Below, piece by piece: positions 1 to 8,700 of a stretch of DNA of 64,000 bases. This DNA is from an uncultured Lachnospiraceae bacterium. Lineage in GTDB: Bacteria; Bacillota; Clostridia; Lachnospirales; Lachnospiraceae. How positions within the stretch are numbered: the first letter of the stretch is position 1; each line of letters begins with the position of its first letter. The notes beneath the pieces are model-generated. The model saw nothing but the letters and a program-made list of their open reading frames with translations. It ran no database searches and was not told the origin of the DNA. The stretch lies in assembly GCA_947566645.1 (NCBI GenBank), contig CANOKL010000018.1:1-64000 (forward strand), read 5' to 3'. The position numbers and the translations under genes were made by a program.

Positions 1-430
1 AGCAGGATGCCCTCTGCCCCGGGAAGAGGTAGCCGATCTTCTGAATCTCCACATCTGCAAGCTCCCCTGTCTCAAATTCCACCAGGACATCCAGAATCAT
101 AAGAGAGCCCATGTCCGTGATTCTTTGCCGCTCATCCGGCAGCATCCTCTTTACCTCCAGGGGATGTCCCAGAATCTCTGTCAAAAATTTTGAGAGTCTC
201 TCCGGATAAATCTCTGCATGAAAAATCTTCTTAAAAAATGGGTCATAGGTCATCTTCACCCCCCGCACACCCATGCAGAATTCCACAAACATTTTCTGGA
301 ACTCCTCATTAAGTCTCAAAAAGGCATCACGGGTAACCGGATTCCCATAAATCTCCTTAAGCACCTCGCTCCGGGTTCTCACATCATCAAAAATTCCCGG
401 GCACCTCTTCTCCTGTACTGCATTTGCCAT
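1..430 (-). CDS. PD-(D/E)XK nuclease family transposase, partial (3' end beyond window)
   Basis: The frame stays open from an ATG at 430 to the left edge (143 codons seen). After about 60 residues it reads KMTYDPFFKKIFHAE, then an ILDVLVEF...ADVEIQKIGY block, which has the Asp and E-x-Q-K arrangement of the PD-(D/E)XK (Rpn/transposase_31-like) proteins that are abundant in Lachnospiraceae. Members are about 300 aa and are thought to be nuclease/transposase relatives; their mobility is mostly unproven. A GAAGGGAG ribosome site lies 8 bases before the ATG. I see no terminal inverted repeats on the visible side. The C-terminal half is outside the window, so intactness cannot be judged. Confidence 0.8.
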   Translation of the reverse strand, partial: MANAVQEKRCPGIFDDVRTRSEVLKEIYGNPVTRDAFLRLNEEFQKMFVEFCMGVRGVKMTYDPFFKKIFHAEIYPERLSKFLTEILGHPLEVKRMLPDERQRITDMGSLMILDVLVEFETGELADVEIQKIGYLFPGQRASC

Positions 431-732
431 ACGCTGTTACTCCCTTCTTCTCCGGCCTCTTTATAAAGGCACACTGGTTGTAACTGTTCTGTAACTGACA
501 GCTACACGATCTCTCTGTTACTCTTCTTCACTGCCATCGGTATCTTTTCTTCGATCTGAAGCATCCGAATTGGTGACGCTTAAAAAGCTTAGACTCTTAT
601 GGCAGCCAGACTGCTGCCGTTCTTATCCTTATAGTTTCCTGAAATATGCGGATAAATAAATTGTAAACAGGATAGCACATTTTCATGATCTGTGCAATAA
701 TAATACGAACATTAAGAATTATTTAAGGAATC
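431..732. other. Intergenic stretch, no gene found
   Basis: No convincing reading frame. It contains a short direct repeat (CAGTTACA twice, near 485-505) upstream of the nuclease gene and a 6-bp hairpin (GGCAGC/GCTGCC, 601-618) of unknown role. The rest is AT-rich and ends at the REP-like palindrome at 733. Confidence 0.5.
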
Positions 733-780
733 GCCAATTGGGGACGGGGTATTTTTAAAAATACCCCGTCCCCAATTGGC
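733..780. repeat. REP-like palindrome, copy 1
   Basis: A perfect 48-bp palindrome whose half site carries TTGGGGACGGGGTA. It lies 6 bases past the stop codon of the 1511-aa secreted protein. Four other copies of the GGGGACGGGG/CCCCGTCCCC palindrome occur in this window, all at gene ends. It could act as a 3' mRNA hairpin; its spread resembles REP elements moved by RAYT-type transposases, but no such transposase is present here. Confidence 0.85.
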
Positions 781-786
781 TAATTG

Positions 787-3700
787 CTATTTGATTCTGA
801 TTGTTACTGTTGCTTTCTTGCCGCTGCCGTCTGTTGCCATTGCGGTGATCTTTACCTTTTTCTTTTTTCCAGCCTTGAGCGCTGTTACCTTGCCTTTGCT
901 GCTGACCTTTGCATATTTTGTATTACTGCTTGTCCATTTCAGCTTCTTATTGGCATTTTTCGTTGCGGTGACTTTTGCTTTTAGCTGCAGCTTCCTGCCT
1001 GCCTTGACGGATTTCTTTCCTGTAATGGTGACTTTCTTTACGACACCCTTCATGAATTTAATCTTGTAGGCTGCTTTTTTGCCGCTGCCGTCTGCTGCTG
1101 TTGCGGTGATGGTAACGGACCTGCCGCCTTTGCCAGACTTGATCTTTACAAGGCCTTTGCTGTCTACGGTTGCAAGCTTTGGATTGCTGGATTTCCAGAT
1201 TATGTTCTTATTTGTTGCATTGGAAGGAGATATTGCTGCTGTGAGCTGGATCTTCTTTCCTGCTGCAATATTTTTGGAAATTCCGGACAGCTTGATCTTT
1301 GTTACTTTTACAGGATTTTTAACTGTATTGTCGTCCTTGTTCGGCTCTCCCGTCTGTTTTGCCTGAATCTGGATCTCCTGTTCCTTGCTGTTTGTGAGGT
1401 TTACGGTAAATGCTGCTGTCTTTCCGTTGCTCTCGAAGTTTCCAACTACCTTCTTGTCAGCTATTACTTCGTATTTTCCTGCCGGAAGCTGCTTTAATGT
1501 AATCTCTGGAGAACAAGCCTTGCCTGTTACATTTTCAAGAGTCAGGGAGATGTTTTTCAGGTTATCTGAGATCTCTGCCTTCGTATATCTTGCCTTGCTC
1601 AGTTCTACTCCGAATTTGTCTTTGTTGTACATGGTTAACCGGGTTCTGACACCATCCTTTGGTGTGATGGTGTATTTGCCGCCTGCGTAGTTCATGTCAC
1701 ATCCATATCCGTACAATCCTACGATATCATCGTCCACAACATTGACAGATGCGGTCTTTAATCCGCCCCAGAATCCTAACGGTGACTCGCCTGACCATGC
1801 CCACCAGCCGTTCAGGTTTGGAATATAGTTGTAGTTGCTTGTTCCTTTTTCACTCTGATACTGCCATGCTGATGCACCATAGTTCTTCTCGTCAGCACTG
1901 ATCTGTCCGACATTGATGTTCGCCCAGCCTGCCAGATATGCGCCATATGTACCACGCATCATATCATCAAATTGTCCGCTAGATACATCTCCATAAGTGT
2001 ACAGGTAATCCTGCTGCTGCCATGCTCCAAGCTGTGTTTCATATCCTAAGTTCCACCAGGATTCACCCATGTGTCTGTTATCTGAACCGTAGTAATACCA
2101 GAGAGGCTGTATTCCTCTGCATGCCAGGGATGCCTTAGTTGTCTTTTCTACCAGATCCATGTTGTCAAGCATCTTTGCCAGAGTATAGCATGCTTCAAAT
2201 CCTGTCGTATCAATGCTCATCTCAGATGCAAACGGATATTCCTTTGCAAAGAGAGTGTATGCTTTTTTCTTTACCTTCTTCGTAAGCCAGATCTTTTCCT
2301 TGTTGTGTCCTTCGGTCTCCAGAGCTTTGAGGATTTCAGGCAGATTCATTTCTCCCATACTTCCAAAGACATAGGCTCCCTGTCCTCCGTTACCCCAGGC
2401 ATGTCCGTCAAACATACCGTATGTGAAATATGCTTTCAGTGTATTATAGCATCTTAACAGATACTCATCCGCCTTCAGATACTTAGTCATTTCCGGATAA
2501 CGCTTCGCAATCTGATACATATTGAAGTAGGTATTGGCTACATGTATATAGTTGTAAGAACGCCATGTTCCTTGATCTAACGGTGTGCCTTCCCCTCCGT
2601 CATACCAGCGGTGAACCTCATAGGTATCATTTTTCTGTAAATATCCCCAGATATAGTTCTGCAGATAGTACTCCAGAGATTCGATCTGATCCTGCTGCGG
2701 CGCGGAAATATTCTTTTCTGACAGATATACAGCCGGTGACAGTCCAAGATCGTCTGACCCTCCTGCCATCCATTCCTTCCATCCGCCTCCCGGGTAATCA
2801 TCCCAGGTGATGAGCTTTCCATTCTTCATATCCCACTGGAGATATGCGCCATTGTATCCTTTTTCTGTCTTTGCCTGCTGGTTTTTAACAATGAAGTCTG
2901 TGTTCGTCTGAATCAGTTTTTCGATCGGCTCTGTCGCATAGTACTGCAATACGCTCTCCTTACCTTCTCCATACTGAACCGTAACGTAATTCTCACCGAC
3001 ATTGCTAAATGTAAGCTCATAGATCTGATATCCATTGTTGTCGTTTTTCTTCTTAACTGCTACATTTTCTCCGGCTACACTCTTGATGCCTTCTTTGCTT
3101 CTGAGTGCAAGTGTTGCCTTCATATCCTTGGGAATTACCATTCCCGGCATGGAAACTGCATCTACAAGCCCGGCATTATATAAGATTTCCCGAAGCTCTG
3201 TGTAATTCGCTGCCCACTGGAAGGTGAATCCATAGGTCTTCTCTCCTCCTGCCTCTAATGCAAGTGAGGTTGCCGGAAGGTAAGCTCCCTCACGTCTCTT
3301 CTGGATCTCTGCAGAATGAATATAATACTCTACCAGACCCTCCCAGCCCGGGTCGCTCTCTGCAAATGGCCCTTCGCCGTATCTTGCCTTATCCTTGAAT
3401 TCCAGTGAGGTTCCGGCTTTAGGCACCATAACCAGGAAGGAGCCGTCACCGTTCGGCCTCTGCCAGTAGATGTAGGAACCGTCCTTTGCCACATAGGAAT
3501 GACGGGCTACATTCTGCTCATAGATTCCATCCTGTGTATTATTCCACCAGGAATTCATAAGAAGCGGTACGCCAAGATCTGCTATCTCCAGTCCTTCCTC
3601 AGAGGTATTCTTAATCTTGATCGTCCAGTCCAGCTGATCTCCGTTCTCACTCAGCTGATATACCTCCTGAAGAGAGAAATCCCTGATTCCGAACTGATTA

Positions 3701-5322
3701 TCCGCCGGCTGGTCATAGGAAACGATTACTGCATTGTCCTCTTTTGAAATATTTCTGGAATCATCGGACAGAGATGTATTCGCCGCATGATAACCTGTTT
3801 CGCTCTCCTTCTTTACATTGAAGAGCAAGTCTCCTACCCAGCGTGAATCATCCACATTAAACTGAGGCTTTAAGGACGGGTTCATCACATAGTTCGTGCC
3901 ATACTCATCCCCGGGATTCGATAACTGGAAGATACCGCCTGTGCCTTCATCAATGTCTACCTTGAACTTCTCAGATTCCAGCTTAAGGCTGATCTTTTGA
4001 TTCGACGCTATATCCATCTTCTCGAAGGATGCGGCTGCAACTCCTTTTGTTCCCCAGTCATTCACGATCAGTTCGATCGTATGCTTACCTGCCAGGCCTT
4101 CTGCAATGCTTCCGCTTCCAGGCATCAGTGTGTAATCCTCTGCATCTGACCCACGGTAAAATGCATCCACTTCATTTGTCTTACTGTCAAAGTCAATACG
4201 GAACCAGCCCTCTGTCCCATCATATGGCACAGTTTTATTTACGGCTGGCTGTCCTCCCTTAACAACAGTAAACCCGATAGTTCCTGCGCCGTTTCGTGAA
4301 AGCTCTGCAAAATCATCGCCTGAACCTTCCTTGGACAGCCTCATAATTGCAGTTCCATCGGAGTCTGCGGCAAACTCACTCCACTTTGCTTCTACCGAAA
4401 AGTCCTGGTCACCGGCATCTTTCTTGACTGTGGCAATCCCCTCTCCGGTACTTGTTAAGATAAGCTTTCCATTTCCTTCATACTTAACGTCTCCGGCTGT
4501 TCCATACCAGTCGTCTGTCAGTACAGGAGCGGTGAAATCTACAATCTCAGAATTCTTGTACTTTGCCTTTTTGGAAAATGTACTGTTAAACTGGTTAACT
4601 TTCACTGAGAAGGTCTGGGAACCGCCCCATTCCTCCATCCGTAATTCTGCTACGTGCTTCCCATTAAAACCAGCTAACTCCGTGCCACTGCCGTTCATGG
4701 GAACATAATCCGTCATATCCCCCGCCTTATACTCTGCTGTGACTGTCTGGGTATTGTTATCGTAACCGAGTCTGAACCAGCCTTCTTTCTCCTGAAAGCC
4801 GCCCTCTCCATTCTCTGATGCTAGTATAGTTGCATCGTAATACTTATCTGCTCCTGACTGTGCTATGCGGACACCAAGCCACCCATCTCTGAAACGCCGG
4901 ATCTCTACCCCGTTACTTCCTGTTCCATCATTTACCCCAAATACCATAAGGGAATTATCCTTATCATAGGGATTGTCATAATTACTCCAGTGAATCTCTG
5001 CGGTAAAGCTTCCGTTGTTTCCAATATTCCTTTTTACAGTAGTATACTGACCACCGCCTGCATCCTTAAGCGTGAGGCTGTTATCCGAGCATACAATACT
5101 GCCTTCGTCACCCGTCTGTAACCACTCGGCACTTAGCCCCCCCCCCTCAAAATTTTCCTCGACGGCTACATTCGTCTCTTTTACCACGCCTTTTGCCTGT
5201 GCACTCCCGCTGTCTGTTCCTTCCTCAGCTGCAGACACATTCTGCATGCCAGCCGGAAGACCTGAGCCCAGCATTGCTACACCAAGAAGCAGCGCGCATA
5301 ATTTCCTTCCTCTTTCTCTCAT
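787..5322 (-). CDS. Secreted multidomain DUF5695-like protein with Big_2 domains (1511 aa)
   Basis: The N terminus is a signal peptide (MRERGRKLCALLLGVAML..., likely cut after VSA near residue 31). Two related jelly-roll/concanavalin-like modules follow (about 50-250 and 258-440), each ending in a FNS/MDI strand. A large core (about 448-1290) has many Trp/Tyr/Asp motifs, among them YGTNYVMNP, DDSRWVGDLLF, WRSYNYIHVANTY and GFWGGLKTASVNVVDDD. I assign it to DUF5695 from memory of that family; its activity is not established to my knowledge, though the aromatic-rich helical blocks would fit an (alpha/alpha) glycan-active barrel. Two Big_2 Ig-like domains (about 1335-1511) end the protein. There is no LPXTG anchor, so it is released or held by the Ig modules. 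The paralogue upstream (5789-13060) has the same layout plus FIVAR repeats. It has its own promoter and a long leader. Confidence 0.85.
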   Translation of the reverse strand: MRERGRKLCALLLGVAMLGSGLPAGMQNVSAAEEGTDSGSAQAKGVVKETNVAVEENFEGGGLSAEWLQTGDEGSIVCSDNSLTLKDAGGGQYTTVKRNIGNNGSFTAEIHWSNYDNPYDKDNSLMVFGVNDGTGSNGVEIRRFRDGWLGVRIAQSGADKYYDATILASENGEGGFQEKEGWFRLGYDNNTQTVTAEYKAGDMTDYVPMNGSGTELAGFNGKHVAELRMEEWGGSQTFSVKVNQFNSTFSKKAKYKNSEIVDFTAPVLTDDWYGTAGDVKYEGNGKLILTSTGEGIATVKKDAGDQDFSVEAKWSEFAADSDGTAIMRLSKEGSGDDFAELSRNGAGTIGFTVVKGGQPAVNKTVPYDGTEGWFRIDFDSKTNEVDAFYRGSDAEDYTLMPGSGSIAEGLAGKHTIELIVNDWGTKGVAAASFEKMDIASNQKISLKLESEKFKVDIDEGTGGIFQLSNPGDEYGTNYVMNPSLKPQFNVDDSRWVGDLLFNVKKESETGYHAANTSLSDDSRNISKEDNAVIVSYDQPADNQFGIRDFSLQEVYQLSENGDQLDWTIKIKNTSEEGLEIADLGVPLLMNSWWNNTQDGIYEQNVARHSYVAKDGSYIYWQRPNGDGSFLVMVPKAGTSLEFKDKARYGEGPFAESDPGWEGLVEYYIHSAEIQKRREGAYLPATSLALEAGGEKTYGFTFQWAANYTELREILYNAGLVDAVSMPGMVIPKDMKATLALRSKEGIKSVAGENVAVKKKNDNNGYQIYELTFSNVGENYVTVQYGEGKESVLQYYATEPIEKLIQTNTDFIVKNQQAKTEKGYNGAYLQWDMKNGKLITWDDYPGGGWKEWMAGGSDDLGLSPAVYLSEKNISAPQQDQIESLEYYLQNYIWGYLQKNDTYEVHRWYDGGEGTPLDQGTWRSYNYIHVANTYFNMYQIAKRYPEMTKYLKADEYLLRCYNTLKAYFTYGMFDGHAWGNGGQGAYVFGSMGEMNLPEILKALETEGHNKEKIWLTKKVKKKAYTLFAKEYPFASEMSIDTTGFEACYTLAKMLDNMDLVEKTTKASLACRGIQPLWYYYGSDNRHMGESWWNLGYETQLGAWQQQDYLYTYGDVSSGQFDDMMRGTYGAYLAGWANINVGQISADEKNYGASAWQYQSEKGTSNYNYIPNLNGWWAWSGESPLGFWGGLKTASVNVVDDDIVGLYGYGCDMNYAGGKYTITPKDGVRTRLTMYNKDKFGVELSKARYTKAEISDNLKNISLTLENVTGKACSPEITLKQLPAGKYEVIADKKVVGNFESNGKTAAFTVNLTNSKEQEIQIQAKQTGEPNKDDNTVKNPVKVTKIKLSGISKNIAAGKKIQLTAAISPSNATNKNIIWKSSNPKLATVDSKGLVKIKSGKGGRSVTITATAADGSGKKAAYKIKFMKGVVKKVTITGKKSVKAGRKLQLKAKVTATKNANKKLKWTSSNTKYAKVSSKGKVTALKAGKKKKVKITAMATDGSGKKATVTIRIK

Positions 5323-5349
5323 AGTCTGTCTACCTTTCTTTTTACAACA

Positions 5350-5412
5350 TCACAATTGTTCCAGTTCCTTCCCAATCGGGCCTGTCCTTATACCTGCTAT
5401 TCCAACAGACAT
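5350..5412 (-). CDS. Possible 20-aa leader peptide
   Basis: ATG at 5412 opens MSVGIAGIRTGPIGKELEQL and stops at 5350, 27 bases before the start of the 1511-aa gene. It overlaps, in another frame, a 16-codon ORF that has the better ribosome site. Its own upstream site is poor. Translation would have to be coupled to the overlapping ORF. It may be chance; comparison of synonymous change in relatives would decide. Confidence 0.25.
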   Translation of the reverse strand: MSVGIAGIRTGPIGKELEQL

Positions 5413-5447
5413 ATCGATCTGCCCTTTTGGCAATATCTTACACTCAA
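5397..5447 (-). CDS. Possible 16-aa leader peptide with ideal Shine-Dalgarno
   Basis: TTG start at 5447, 7 bases after AGGAGG in the motif AGGAGGTGATC, which is a full-length complement of the 16S rRNA 3' end. It encodes MSVRYCQKGRSICLLE and stops at 5397. Such an extended ribosome site in a leader, about 75 bases before the true gene, suggests either a translated leader ORF or a 30S-binding leader. The peptide matches nothing I know. Confidence 0.35.
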   Translation of the reverse strand: MSVRYCQKGRSICLLE

Positions 5448-5569
5448 AAGATCACCTCCTGTTTTTTTAATCTATATTCACAAACAGTCTGAACCGGTAC
5501 ATCAGCAGAAGCCAGCTACCCACACAGGCTGTAATATGAATCCCATATAAACCCCATACTCCAAACAAG

Positions 5570-5596
5570 AATCCGCCAAATCAACTCTGGCGGATT
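5570..5596 (-). other. Inverted repeat in leader of the 1511-aa gene
   Basis: AATCCGCCA (5570-5578) and TGGCGGATT (5588-5596) form a 9-bp stem with a 9-base loop, downstream of the promoter at 5670-5705 and upstream of the leader ORFs. No U-run follows on the minus strand, so it is more likely an operator or a leader hairpin than a terminator. Confidence 0.5.
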
Positions 5597-5669
5597 TGCT
5601 ATACATTCCCCTTTTTTCAGTCTAAATGTAACTGCCTCCCCAGGTCACGTCACATTATGTTTTACGATT

Positions 5670-5739
5670 AGTATAAAAAATTCCTCTTTTCTTTTACACT
5701 CTAAATATTTAAACAGGGTGGAGATTCTTCAAATGAATT
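5670..5739 (-). promoter_or_regulatory. Promoter/regulatory block of the 1511-aa gene, shared with 18387-18456
   Basis: On the minus strand it reads TGAATT-mirrored sequence, TCCACCCTGTTTAA, TTTAGAGT and, 20 bases later, TTTATACT (-10 TATACT). The same elements with the same spacings (11, 20 and 25 bases) occur before the sugar-binding protein gene at 18332. There is no good -35 box, as expected for an activator-dependent promoter; YesN of this locus is the obvious candidate activator. This link is an inference. Confidence 0.65.
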
Positions 5740-5777
5740 GGGGACGGGGTATTTTTAAAAATACCCCGTCCCCAATT
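5736..5777. repeat. REP-like palindrome, copy 2
   Basis: A perfect 42-bp palindrome, identical to copy 1 apart from its outermost bases, 11 bases past the stop of the 2423-aa gene. It starts exactly where the homology between this intergenic region and the terminator at 18430-18467 breaks off, so it appears to have replaced or split the right arm of an older terminator. Confidence 0.85.
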
Positions 5778-5788
5778 GCTAGTTCACG

Positions 5789-8700
5789 CTATTTGATTTT
5801 GATTGTTACTGTTTTCTTCTTGCCGCTTCCGTCTGTTGCCATTGCGGTGATCTTAACCTTCCTGCCTTTTCCAGCTTTCAAGGCTGTTACCTTGCCCTTG
5901 CTGTTTACCTTGGCATACTTGGTATTACTGCTTGTCCATTTCACTTTCTTATTGGCATTTTTCGTTGCGGTGACTTTTGCTTTGAGCTGCAGCTTCTTGC
6001 CTGCCTTGATGGATTTCTTTCCTGAAATGGTGACTTTCTTTACGACACCCTTCATGAATTTAATCTTGTAGGTTGCTTTTTTGCCGCTGCCGTCTGCTGC
6101 TGTTGCGGTGATGGTAACGGACCTGCCGCCTTTGCCAGACTTGATCCTTACAAGGCCTTTGCTGTCTACAGTTGCAAGCTTTGGATTGCTGGATTTCCAG
6201 GTTACCTTCTTGTTTGTTGCATTGGAAGGTGAAATGACTGCTTTTAGCTGTATCTTCTTTCCTGATGCAATCTTTTTGGAAACTCCGGTGATCTTAATCT
6301 TTGATACCTTTACTGCTGCCTTCTTCAGAGCCTTTACTGCATTGTCCAGTGCATTTACCTGGGCATCGACTTCTGCCTGGGTTGCGTCCTCTTTATCCAG
6401 GACTGCTTTGGCTGCTGTCAGTGCCTTTGTAAGGGCTGCGTAGCTTTCTGCTGTATAACCGTCTGGTTTGATGGCTTTTGTATCGGTGTATTTTTTCTGA
6501 AGCCTGCTCTTATCTGCTGCTGACGGTTTTGCATCTGCCTTTTTCAGAGCCTTGATTGCGTCGTCCAGCGCCTGTGTCTGGGCGTGGACTTCTGACTGGG
6601 TTGCTGTCTCTTTATCCAGTACTGCTTTTGCCTCTGCCAGTGCCTTTGTAAGAACTGCATAGCTCTCTGCTGTATAGCCGTCTGGCTTGATGTCTTTTGC
6701 TTCATTATACCTGGCCCTTAATACGTCCTTATTAGCAGCTTTCCTTTCCAGTTTCTGAAGTGCCTCGCTGAGCCTGGTACTTGCATCGTTGATTTGCTGT
6801 TGTGTAGCATTCGGATTTTCGGAAACTTCCTTTACCGCATTCAGCGCATCCTGCATTGCTGCCCAGCTTTCTGCTGTATAGTCTTCTTCTTTTACTTCAT
6901 TCGCATAGTTGATGATTGTATTGAGTCCTGACTTATTTGCTCCTTCCAGTGCGATCATGGCATCTCTGAGCGCTTTTGTTGCGGCATCCACGTCCGTCTG
7001 CGCTGCCTTTTCATCAGCCAGTACTTTGCTGGCATTATCAAGTGCTTTCTCCAGATCTTCCCATGAATCCTTTGTATAAACGTTCTTATCGAATGCCTTT
7101 GTACGTTCAATTGCGACCTTCAGCTCATCTTTATCGATGGTTGTCTTCGCCTGCAGCTGCCGGATACACTCGCTGAGCTGATACGTTGCAGCATCAATAT
7201 CCTTCTGTGTAATCGTATCATCTTCTCCACTGGCTATTTTCTGTATGATCTCTTCGGCTGCCTGACGCTCAGCAACCATCTTATCCCACGCATCTGCTTT
7301 ATCTTCATAGTCCTCTTTGTTTAGTCCATTTGCTCTTTCTATCGCTGCATTCAATCCATAAGTATCAATGCTTACCAGATCTCTCAGTGCCTTTCTGAGC
7401 GCGACCGTTACCTCAATAACCTCCTGCTGTGTTGCTGCGTTTTCCAGGGCTCTCTGATACACATCCTTTGCGTTCTGACGTGCTTCCACCAGTTCTGCCC
7501 AGCTTGATGCTCTGTAATTGTCCTTCTGGCTGTCCAGTCCTTCTGCACGCTTGATCGCCACGCCTAGTCCTGTCACATTGATTGTGTCCGGATCCAGGTC
7601 AAAGACTGCAGCATATAGCTTACGGGTCGCTTCGTCTATATCTGCCTGTGCAGGATCTTTCTCAGCCATCATCTGATCTGCATCACTAAGTGCAGCGTCC
7701 AAAGCAGCCAATCCATCCTGGTTATCTGCGTATGGAGTTCTATCTAATTCCGTGGCATAAGCTATGGCTTCCCTCAGCCCTGTTCTGTCAATATAATTCG
7801 CCTCTAACTCATCAAGTGCTGTTCTAAGTGCCAGCGTTGCAGCAGTAACCTCTTCCTTGGAGACCGCTGTGTCTTCCTGTACCTTTTTTGCTTCGTCATA
7901 CGCCTTCTGCATTTCGGCCCAGATTGTTGCCGGGTAATTGTCTTCCTTATCAAGAAGCTTTTCTGCCCGTTCAATCACAGTGCCTAATGCAACCTTTGTG
8001 ACGCTTGTTCTCTCTTCTAACCCCCGGATTGCTTTCCAAAGCTCATATGTATGGTTATCAACCACATCCTGGCTGGCATCTAGATCAGCCGCCACTACTT
8101 TTGCTGCATCCAGCGCGTCCAAAAGAGACTTCCAACTCTTCGCAGTATAAACCTCTTCGTTTTTCTCATCTTCTGCACGCTTAATAGCTGCGTTCAGCCC
8201 TGTTTTGTCAAGAGGTACTAACTTATTTAATGCGTCTCTGAGATCATCTCTTGCTTTGTCCACTTCCGCCAGCTCTGCATCTTCTTTTTCCCTGATTTTC
8301 TTAGCAGCATCAAGCTTCTCCTGCATTGCAGCCCAGCTTGTTGCTGTATGGAAACTTTGATCCTTAGCCATTGCATCTTCAATTGCTTTTTGTAATGCAA
8401 GGCTGTCTCCATGTTCTTTCACAATCCTTCTATCTTCCAGAACATCAAGAGAATCTTTAAGCTTCTCTGTCGCAGCGTCTACCTCACTCTTCCCGGCCTT
8501 TGGATTAGCGGCTATTTTTTCTGCTTCATCAAGTGCATCGGACATGGCCTTCCAAGTCTTGGGCAGCCCTAAGTCTTGATAAAGCTGTTCCTTTTCTTTC
8601 TCCAGCTTTGCTCTCGCAATTTGGCTATTCAGAGTCTCTCTGTCTCCTGTCCCGATCAGCTGGCCCGCTGCGTTCTCTAAATCCTGCTTCGCTTTTACAA

